Part shown: piece after piece, positions 57,434-64,000 of the stretch | Layout: every line of letters starts with the position of its first letter | Position numbering within the stretch: position 1 is the first letter of the stretch | Assembly (NCBI GenBank): GCA_963736235.1 | Contig: CAVTOR010000031.1 | Coordinates: 744,001 to 808,000 of the forward strand | Reading direction: 5' to 3' | Length of the DNA stretch: 64,000 bases | DNA from: CAVORB01 sp963736235 | GTDB taxonomy: Bacteria; Pseudomonadota; Gammaproteobacteria; Chromatiales; Chromatiaceae | Notes under the pieces: model-generated | Database searches by the model: none | What the model saw: only the letters and a program-made list of their open reading frames with translations | What the model was told of the DNA's origin: nothing | Translations under genes and position numbers: made by a program

Positions 57434-58723
57434 ATGAAGATCTTGATCATCGGCGGCGGCGGGCGCGAGCATGCGCTGGCCTGGAAAGCGGTCCAATCCC
57501 CTTCGGCGGACAAGGTTTACGTAGCCCCCGGCAACGGCGGCACTGCGACCGAGCCCGGGGTGGAGAATCTCGACATCTCCGCCGACGACATCGAGGCCCT
57601 GGTCAGCGCCGCGCGAGAGAACGGAATCGACTTCACCATCGTCGGGCCGGAGGCGCCACTCGTAGCCGGAGTTGTGGACGCCTTCGAGGCAGCTGGGCTG
57701 CGCTGTTTCGGCCCCACCAGCGGCGCCGCGCAGCTGGAAGGCTCGAAGGCTTTCACCAAGGACTTTCTGGCCCGGCATCGCATCCCCACCGCGGCCTACG
57801 GCACCTTTTCGGAGCTGGAACCGGCGCTCGCTTACCTGCGCGAGGTCGGCGCTCCCATCGTGGTCAAGGCGGATGGCCTGGCAGCCGGAAAGGGCGTGAT
57901 CCTCGCTGAAGACATCGCCACCGCGGAGCAAGCGGTGCGCGAGATGCTGGGTGGCGGGCGCTTCGGAGACGCCGGCAGCCGGGTCGTGATCGAGGAGCTC
58001 CTGACGGGCGAGGAGGCAAGCTTCATCGCCGTGGTCGGCGGCGGACAGATCCTGCCGATGGCGACATCCCAGGACCACAAGGCCCGCGACGATGGGGACC
58101 ACGGCCCCAACACCGGTGGCATGGGGGCCTACTCGCCGGCGCCGGTGGTCACCGCGGAGATCCACGCCAGGATCATGGAGGACGTCATCGAGCCGACGGT
58201 GGCGGGTCTCGCCATGGAGGGACTGCCCTACACCGGCTTCCTCTACGCCGGACTCATGATCGACGCGGACGGAACCCCCAAGGTGCTGGAGTACAACTGC
58301 CGCTTCGGCGACCCGGAGACCCAGCCGATCCTGATGCGCCTGAGATCCGACTTGGTCTCCCTGTGCGTCGCGGCCCTCGAGGGGCGGCTGGACGATGAGC
58401 GGATCGACTGGGACCCGCGCGCCGCGCTCGGCGTGGTCATGGCCGCCGGCGGTTATCCCGAGAGCTACCGCAAGGGGGACCCGATCGACGGGCTCGAAGC
58501 CGCTGCCGCCCTGCCGGATTGCAAGGTGTTCCACGCCGGCACCAGATTGGATGACAGCCGGGTGGTGACCAACGGCGGGCGCGTCCTGTGCGTTACCGCT
58601 TTGGGGGAATCGGTGAGTGAAGCCCAAGCCGGGGCTTACCGCGGGGTCAAAGAGATCAGCTGGCGGGACGCCTATTTTCGGCGTGACATCGGACACCGCG
58701 CCGTCGCCCGCGAGCGCGGCTGA
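57434..58723 (+). CDS. purD: Phosphoribosylamine--glycine ligase
   Basis: A 429-residue ATP-grasp enzyme of purine synthesis, as long as in E. coli (429). It begins MKILIIGGGGREHALAWK; IVVKADGLAAGKGVI is the ATP loop and VLEYNCRFGDPETQPI the metal site. It makes glycinamide ribonucleotide. Close pairing with purH in the same direction is usual, though an lpxA-type gene separates them here. Confidence 0.96.
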   Translation: MKILIIGGGGREHALAWKAVQSPSADKVYVAPGNGGTATEPGVENLDISADDIEALVSAARENGIDFTIVGPEAPLVAGVVDAFEAAGLRCFGPTSGAAQLEGSKAFTKDFLARHRIPTAAYGTFSELEPALAYLREVGAPIVVKADGLAAGKGVILAEDIATAEQAVREMLGGGRFGDAGSRVVIEELLTGEEASFIAVVGGGQILPMATSQDHKARDDGDHGPNTGGMGAYSPAPVVTAEIHARIMEDVIEPTVAGLAMEGLPYTGFLYAGLMIDADGTPKVLEYNCRFGDPETQPILMRLRSDLVSLCVAALEGRLDDERIDWDPRAALGVVMAAGGYPESYRKGDPIDGLEAAAALPDCKVFHAGTRLDDSRVVTNGGRVLCVTALGESVSEAQAGAYRGVKEISWRDAYFRRDIGHRAVARERG

Positions 58724-58736
58724 CGCAACCCGAACG

Positions 58737-59105
58737 ATGCATTTTCCGCCGGCACGGAGGCTGTATCGTCTCGGACTCGGCGCATGCCTGGTCCTCGTAT
58801 CGGTGCTCGCATTCGCCCCTGTCGATCAGCCGCTCCTGGCGGCCTCCGACAAGACCAACCATGTCCTCGCCTTCGTCGCCATCGCCTGGCTGGCCGACGG
58901 CGCCTATCCAGGCCGCGATCGCGCCTGGGTGCGTTGGGCGTCGGTCCTCGGCTACGGCCTGTTCATCGAAGCCGTTCAGCACTTCCTGCCCTACCGGGAC
59001 GCCTCCGCGCTCGATGTGGCGGCAAACGCGCTCGGCATCGCCCTCTACATCGCCGCATCGGCGGCATGGGCACGGATTGGGCTTGCCGAACGACGCGCGG
59101 CCTAG
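58737..59105 (+). CDS. VanZ-like family membrane protein
   Basis: A 122-residue protein with three or four hydrophobic segments. SDKTNHVLAFVAIAWLADGAYP and EAVQHFLPYRDASALDVAANALG are the VanZ-like family motifs. Despite the name it need not confer glycopeptide tolerance; most members are of unknown function. It begins 14 bases past purD, probably co-transcribed. Confidence 0.85.
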   Translation: MHFPPARRLYRLGLGACLVLVSVLAFAPVDQPLLAASDKTNHVLAFVAIAWLADGAYPGRDRAWVRWASVLGYGLFIEAVQHFLPYRDASALDVAANALGIALYIAASAAWARIGLAERRAA

Positions 59106-59174
59106 ATCCTAGACAGGCCCCTGTCAGGCGCCTCACGAGCCCAATACGGCTCCGGACGGTGGCGTCCTGCTGAC

Positions 59175-60161
59175 CTAACCCCTCGCGACCGGCAACACCC
59201 GGTCTTGAATCAACCCCGCAACATCGGCGAGCTCCGGATACCCCGAGGCAACCCGCACCACATAGCCGAGCGTCCGAGGGATATCCGCCAGATAACCGGG
59301 TTTCCCGTCGCGCACGGCGAGGCGCGCGAAGATCCCGCTCGCCTTGAGGTGACGCTGGACGCCCATGAGATCGAACCAGCGAAGGAATCGACCCTCGTGC
59401 TCGGGACGCAGGATGCCGCTCTGGCACGCCAGATGAAAATAGCCCCTGGCCCAATCCTCCACCCGGTCCTCTGACCAGGCGATATAGCAGTCCCGCAGCA
59501 GGGAGACGAGATCGTAGGTCACGGGGCCGGCAACGGCATCCTGAAAGTCCAGAATGCCGGGCGAGGGAGGCACGGTGACCATCAGGTTGCGTGAGTGGAA
59601 GTCGCGATGGACGCAGACCCGGGGTTGCTCCAGGGCGCTCGCAACCAGCATCGCGACGGCCTGGTCGAGCGCACGCTCCTCCGCCGCCGACAGGCTCAGC
59701 CCCAGATGTGCGACCAACAGCCAGTCCCCGAACAGCTCCAACTCGCGCCGCAGGAACGGTTCATCGTAAACAGGAAGCCCGTCGAACGGAATGCAGGACT
59801 GAATCACCGCCAGCGCACCCAGGGCATCGCCGTAGAGGCGGTCGGCGTTCTGCTCGTCGAGCTCATCGAGATAGAGCCGCGTGCCCAGGTCTTGCAGCAG
59901 CAGAAACCCGTGCCGCGGTTCCTGCGCATAGACCTCCGGCGCCTGAAGACCCACGGAGCGCAACATTTCGGCGATGCGCACGAAACGCGCCGTGTCCTCC
60001 AATCCAGGCGGCGCATCCATGACGATGTAGGTATCCTGCCCGCGGCGCAGGCGCCAATAACGACGGAAACTGGCATCGCTCGACGCCGGCGTGAGCGCGA
60101 AGTCACGTCCTTCGAGCAGGGTTGCGAGCCAGCCTCCAAGGAGGGCGCGTCGCTGCGGCAT
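59175..60161 (-). CDS. amgK: Aminoglycoside phosphotransferase-fold kinase, AmgK-like
   Basis: A 328-residue kinase. ATP/sugar kinase motifs: SSDASFRRYWRLRRG at the start, catalytic VCVHRDFHSRNLMV and metal-binding GILDFQDAVAGPVTYDL. AmgK phosphorylates MurNAc/GlcNAc at C1 in the cell-wall recycling bypass. The location divergent from lptD-surA is the same as in Pseudomonas amgK. The usual partner murU is absent here: only about 70 bases follow before the vanZ-like gene. Confidence 0.85.
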   Translation of the reverse strand: MPQRRALLGGWLATLLEGRDFALTPASSDASFRRYWRLRRGQDTYIVMDAPPGLEDTARFVRIAEMLRSVGLQAPEVYAQEPRHGFLLLQDLGTRLYLDELDEQNADRLYGDALGALAVIQSCIPFDGLPVYDEPFLRRELELFGDWLLVAHLGLSLSAAEERALDQAVAMLVASALEQPRVCVHRDFHSRNLMVTVPPSPGILDFQDAVAGPVTYDLVSLLRDCYIAWSEDRVEDWARGYFHLACQSGILRPEHEGRFLRWFDLMGVQRHLKASGIFARLAVRDGKPGYLADIPRTLGYVVRVASGYPELADVAGLIQDRVLPVARG

Positions 60162-60444
60162 GATGATGGACCTCTGATTGTCGCCGACCTAAATCGCAAG
60201 AGCTGACGGAGGTTAGCGGAACCGGCGCACGGGTCAATGTTTTCGAGCACCCAGGCATTCAGGTTGCCACGCCCAATGAAAGGGAGCCCGACCGGCCGCG
60301 GCCGAACCGCCTTGACCGCAACGCAGGATCGTCTTTCGGTGCCGAAACCGTTGTGAAATCGCTAGAATGCAATCTTACGCCCGAGGACCGGGCTCGGTCC
60401 GGCTACGGCGGACCCGATCCAAGCGAGCGCGAGCTTCGAGTAAG

Positions 60445-63291
60445 GTGCCTTTGATTCGTCGCAACACACCATTCTTCATCTGCTGCCTGCTTCTGCTGAG
60501 CGCCGCGGCGCGGGGCGCGGACAGCGGGGGTTGGTCCTGCGTTGCCGACGCGGCCGGCGGATGGGTTTGCGGCGGGTCGGGCGCAACGTCGACGTCCAAG
60601 AAGGCGCCAGTCCCCGCTCCCGTTGAGAAAACACCTCCCGGAGGGGCGGCTGTAACCACGACGCAAACCGCGCCGCAGACAACCAGCGGCGCGACCAAGA
60701 AGCCCGCCCGAACCAAAGGTTACGAATCCTCGAGCACCGCCAACCGCACAGGATCGTCTGCCAAGAGCACGCCGCCTACACCGGCCACGTCGGCGCAAAC
60801 CACGAGCCCAGATGACGCGGCATCGCCCCTATCGGCGGTGAAGGCAGCGACACCACAGCCATCGCGCCCCCCGCGGCGCGAGCGAAGCGCCTCACCCGCG
60901 ACAAGCGAAAAATTAACGGCATCACCCAGGGTGGCGGCCCCGAGCGCACCAGCATCCGAGAGCGTGGAAACGCGTCGGGAGGTTGCGGCGACGCCATCGC
61001 CGCCCGCATCCGCCGCGCGGGAGAGGCCCAAACCCGCCGAATCCGCCCCGCCTGAGAGCAAGGGGACCTCCTCCTCTACGCCGAAAACGGGCGGCGATGC
61101 TGCAGCGATGATCTCCAACCCCGGCCGCCTGCACGAGGGGCTTTCCTGGGAATATTGCGGCCCCCGCCCATCCCAGCTGGGTCCGGCTGGGCTACCCCCG
61201 CAGCCAGAGGCGGACGAGCCGATCGCGATCAGCGCGGACGATTTCGCCTACGAACAGAGCACCGGTCAGCTGACGATGAAGGGCGATGTCGTGCTCGATC
61301 AGGGTAGCCGCGGAATACGGGGATCGGAGATCAGCTATAACCTGGACACGGACGAGGTCATCGCGAGCGGCGATGCCTTCTTCTCCACTCCCGGACTACG
61401 GGTGATCGGCACCCGGGCGGAAATGAACCTGGAGACCAACCAGGGTCACATCTCGAATCCCGCTTACCGCCTCACCGGGGCCGCCAACGCCCGGGGCACG
61501 GCCGATCAGGCGGAACTGGTCGGTGAAGGGCTGACACGCTATCAGAACATCACCTATTCGGCCTGCCCTCCGGGACAGGAAGACTGGTCCCTCAAGGCCG
61601 AGAGCCTCGAGCTCGACCAGGGCGAGGGGGTCGGCGTCGCACGACAGGCCACGCTGCGGGTGGGCAACACGCCGGTTCTGTACTCGCCTTACCTGTCCTT
61701 CCCCATTGACGACCGGCGTAAGAGTGGCTTCCTGGTACCGTCCATCGGCAGCTCCGACGAGACGGGTTTCGACTTGACGGTTCCCTACTACTGGAACATC
61801 GCACCGCAAATGGACGCCACCCTGTTCCCGCGCATCATGAGCAAGCGGGGCCCGATGCTGGGCGGCGAGTTCCGCTTCCTCACCCAACGCCAATACGGGG
61901 AGCTATACGGGGAGATCATCCCGGACGACAAGGACTATGGCGGCACGCGAGGCGCCCTTCGCATCGAGCAACGGGGCCGATTCATGGAACGCTGGTCGTC
62001 CAACGTCAACTTTAACCTGGTCTCGGACGACGAGTATCTGGAGGACTTCGGTAATTCCATCGATGTCACGAGCACGCGCAACCTCGAGCGCCGCGGTGAC
62101 CTGGTCTACAACGGCGACGGCTGGCGCCTGCTCGGCAGACTGCAAGGGTTCCAGACCGTCGATCAGACCATCCCGCCGCGCGACCGGCCTTACGAGCGGC
62201 TGCCCCAGCTGCTGCTGACGACGTCGCCCCGAAAGCTCGGACTTTTCGAGCTTGGGATCGACGGCGAATACAACTATTTCGACCACGACGTGAAAGTCCG
62301 CGGCCAAAGATTCGCGGCGCAGCCCTACGCGGGCTTACCGCTGCGCCGTCCCTACGGATATCTCATTCCGCGCGTCAACCTTTACCACGCCTCTTACGAG
62401 CTCGAAGGCCAGGACGCAGGAAACCCCGACAATCCCTCTTACACCATTCCCAGCTTCAATACGGACGCCAAGCTGGTCTTCGAGCGCACGGTCGACTGGT
62501 TGGGGCATGAATCACTGCAGACGCTGGAGCCACGGCTCTTCTACCTCTACACCCCCTACGAGGATCAAAGCGATGCCCCGGTCTTCGACAGCGCCGAATT
62601 GACCTTCAGCTACAGCAGCCTGTTCCGACCCAATCGCTTCACCGGGCGCGATCGCATTGGCGACGCCAATCAGCTGACGCTGGGCCTAACCTCGCGTACC
62701 CTCGCCACCGACTCCGGGTACGAGCTCTTCCGAGCCAGTTTCGGGCAGATACTCTACTTCGAAGACCGTGACGTCCAGATCGTCGGCCCACCGGACGACC
62801 AAAGTACGTCCGCCTACGCGGGGGAGTTTGCCGCCCGTTTTCTGCCGAACTGGAGCGGCCAAGCCAGCTTTCAGTGGGATCCGCAGAACGAAGGGGAGCA
62901 ATGGGAAAAGCGAACCCTGGGCCTGCACTACGAAACGCCGGAGAACCACTTGCTCAACCTGACCTACCGGTTCGATCAGGGCAGCACACGGGCCACCCGC
63001 TACGAGGACACCGATCTCTCTTTCCGATGGCCGGTGAACCCGCAGATTGAGCTGGTCGGACGCTGGTTCTACTCGCTGCTCTACAGCGAGACCACCGAGG
63101 CATTTGCCGGAATTGAATACGGGAAGTGCTGCTGGCGGTTGAGGCTCGTAGGACGCCACGTCAAGAATAAGCCCGATTCCAATGGCAACACCACGGTCAT
63201 GCTGCAAGTGGAGCTGGCCGGCCTCGGATCGATCGGAAACCAAGTCGACAAGTTCCTGGAGCGCGGAATCTATGGCTACCATGCCGAATAA
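60445..63291 (+). CDS. lptD: LPS-assembly protein LptD
   Basis: The outer-membrane LPS inserter, about 948 residues. A signal peptide (IRRNTPFFICCLLLLSAAARGA) and two early Cys (WSCVAD, WVCGG) precede a long Ser/Thr/Pro/Lys-rich stretch (about 50-225). The OstA jellyroll starts near ISADDFAYEQSTGQLTMKGD; the barrel ends with the Cys pair GKCCWRLRL for the interdomain disulfides, together with YSACPPGQED. I prefer the GTG at 60445 (or TTG at 60451): the upstream ATG at 60367 sits within a TAGAAT -10-like hexamer and would put 26 residues before the signal peptide. Followed by surA. Confidence 0.9.
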   Translation: MPLIRRNTPFFICCLLLLSAAARGADSGGWSCVADAAGGWVCGGSGATSTSKKAPVPAPVEKTPPGGAAVTTTQTAPQTTSGATKKPARTKGYESSSTANRTGSSAKSTPPTPATSAQTTSPDDAASPLSAVKAATPQPSRPPRRERSASPATSEKLTASPRVAAPSAPASESVETRREVAATPSPPASAARERPKPAESAPPESKGTSSSTPKTGGDAAAMISNPGRLHEGLSWEYCGPRPSQLGPAGLPPQPEADEPIAISADDFAYEQSTGQLTMKGDVVLDQGSRGIRGSEISYNLDTDEVIASGDAFFSTPGLRVIGTRAEMNLETNQGHISNPAYRLTGAANARGTADQAELVGEGLTRYQNITYSACPPGQEDWSLKAESLELDQGEGVGVARQATLRVGNTPVLYSPYLSFPIDDRRKSGFLVPSIGSSDETGFDLTVPYYWNIAPQMDATLFPRIMSKRGPMLGGEFRFLTQRQYGELYGEIIPDDKDYGGTRGALRIEQRGRFMERWSSNVNFNLVSDDEYLEDFGNSIDVTSTRNLERRGDLVYNGDGWRLLGRLQGFQTVDQTIPPRDRPYERLPQLLLTTSPRKLGLFELGIDGEYNYFDHDVKVRGQRFAAQPYAGLPLRRPYGYLIPRVNLYHASYELEGQDAGNPDNPSYTIPSFNTDAKLVFERTVDWLGHESLQTLEPRLFYLYTPYEDQSDAPVFDSAELTFSYSSLFRPNRFTGRDRIGDANQLTLGLTSRTLATDSGYELFRASFGQILYFEDRDVQIVGPPDDQSTSAYAGEFAARFLPNWSGQASFQWDPQNEGEQWEKRTLGLHYETPENHLLNLTYRFDQGSTRATRYEDTDLSFRWPVNPQIELVGRWFYSLLYSETTEAFAGIEYGKCCWRLRLVGRHVKNKPDSNGNTTVMLQVELAGLGSIGNQVDKFLERGIYGYHAE

Positions 63292-64000
63292 GAGCCAGCG
63301 TCGCCCCCGGCACAGCACGGCGGCGCTGCTCGTCCTGATGCTTTGGCTGCAGCTCGCCCCAACTGGCATAGTCGAGGCAATCGAGCCGCTCGATTCGATC
63401 GTCGCCGTGGTCAACGAGGACGTCATCGTACGCAGCGAGCTCGATCACGAGATCGACCTCGTCATACCCCAGCTGGCCGAACGCGGCACGACGCCCCCAC
63501 CCCGTTCCGTCCTGCAGAGCCAGGTTCTGGAGCGCATTATCCTCAAGCGTCTGCAGCTACAGGAGGCGAAGAAGCTGGGGATAGGCGTCGACGAGGCGAC
63601 CCTCAATGAGGCGGTAGGCAACATCGCCGCACGCAACGGAATGTCGGTCGAAGAGCTGCAAGGTACCCTGGAATCCAGCGGCATCCGATTCGAGGATTTC
63701 CGCGAGGACACGCGCATGCAGATCCTCACCGCACGCCTTCAGAGCCAGGAGGTGATGAAGGGCATCGACGTCACCGACCAGGAGATCGACCGTTTTCTGG
63801 AACGGGAATCATCGAGCCTGATCGAGCGCACCGAGGTCCGCCTGTCCCACATACTCATCGCCGTACCGGAGGGGGCGCCACAGGCCGACGTGGACAAGGC
63901 CCAACGCGAGGCAGAGGATCTGGTCAAGCGCCTGCGCGGCGGCGCCGACTTCGCCCAGATCGCCGTACGCAACTCCGACGGCAGACAAGCGCTCGAAGGT
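63281..64000 (+). CDS. surA: Periplasmic chaperone / peptidyl-prolyl isomerase SurA, N-terminal part
   Basis: The first 240 codons; the gene runs off the right edge. A signal peptide (RHSTAALLVLMLWLQLAPTG) is followed by the SurA N domain (LDSIVAVVNEDVIVRSELD... VLERIILKRLQLQEAKKLGI). The first parvulin domain begins around VRLSHILIAVPEGA. Its ATG lies inside the lptD 3' end, 11 bases before the stop; an ATG three codons earlier is also possible. It chaperones outer-membrane proteins including LptD, so lptD-surA is a functional pair. Confidence 0.94.
   Translation, partial: MPNKSQRRPRHSTAALLVLMLWLQLAPTGIVEAIEPLDSIVAVVNEDVIVRSELDHEIDLVIPQLAERGTTPPPRSVLQSQVLERIILKRLQLQEAKKLGIGVDEATLNEAVGNIAARNGMSVEELQGTLESSGIRFEDFREDTRMQILTARLQSQEVMKGIDVTDQEIDRFLERESSSLIERTEVRLSHILIAVPEGAPQADVDKAQREAEDLVKRLRGGADFAQIAVRNSDGRQALEG

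Noticed and set aside
57428..58696. Open frame of about 420 codons opposite purD
   Set aside because: Shadow of purD with no recognisable motif.

Overview
The window is about 66% GC, densely coded chromosomal DNA of a gammaproteobacterium. The gene order points to a Chromatiales/Ectothiorhodospiraceae-like lineage rather than an enteric one: groESL-fxsA-cutA-dsbD-tlpA-aroQ-accBC-prmA-DUF3426-dusB-fis-purH, glnE-ilvE-zfCHCC, amgK<>lptD-surA and znuABC-zur. The taxonomic placement is inference from synteny. No rRNA, tRNA, CRISPR array or prophage was seen.

Layout. 1-3.7 kb (minus): the SpoVR / YeaH (DUF444) / PrkA stress module. 4.1-5.4 kb: an APC amino acid permease. 5.5-7.4 kb: group II intron copy 1. 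7.5-13.8 kb (minus): a complete propionate/methylcitrate operon, prpE-gntR-prpB-prpC-prpD, with a sigma70-like promoter flanked by two TGTCGACA operators. 14.1-15.8 kb: a translationally coupled sulfotransferase and metallo-beta-lactamase (MBL) hydrolase. 15.9-17.9 kb: an exported tandem rhodanese and an exported MBL protein. 18.1-21.0 kb: a high-affinity zinc uptake operon (znuA-znuC-znuB-zur) with a Zur-box-like palindrome. 21-23.7 kb: a small acidic protein and a secreted zinc metallopeptidase, followed by the relic of a second copy of its C-terminus. 24.2-29.1 kb: beta-carbonic anhydrase, zf-CHCC protein, ilvE, glnE. 29.3-34.8 kb: a copper/heavy-metal cluster (four-helix Cys-rich protein, RND pump, fusion protein, CzcI-like protein). 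34.8-39.8 kb: an accessory-looking stretch with dispersed repeats, two RRM RNA-binding genes, a secreted Gly-Tyr-Pro repeat protein, tiny ORFs and a decayed hybrid histidine kinase. 40-41.3 kb: a YihY-type membrane protein. 41.4-43.2 kb: intron copy 2. 43.3-45.4 kb: groEL/groES behind a perfect CIRCE operator. 45.5-64 kb: mostly conserved housekeeping genes, including fxsA, cutA, dsbD, a TlpA-like redoxin, aroQ, accBC, prmA, DUF3426, dusB-fis, purH, an lpxA-type gene, purD, a vanZ-like gene, amgK and lptD-surA.

The clearest mobile signal is the pair of apparently identical group II introns, each placed directly after the T-tract of an intrinsic terminator (those of prpD and groEL). This is the insertion habit of class C introns. 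Single-base frameshifts break several otherwise well-conserved genes (yeaH, an MBL gene, czcA, groES, groEL, dsbD, purH). Most of these look like consensus errors. The hybrid kinase at 38-39.7 kb differs: besides three homopolymer frameshifts it has lost its phosphoacceptor His, its ATP-lid Asp and its receiver Asp, so it appears truly inactivated.
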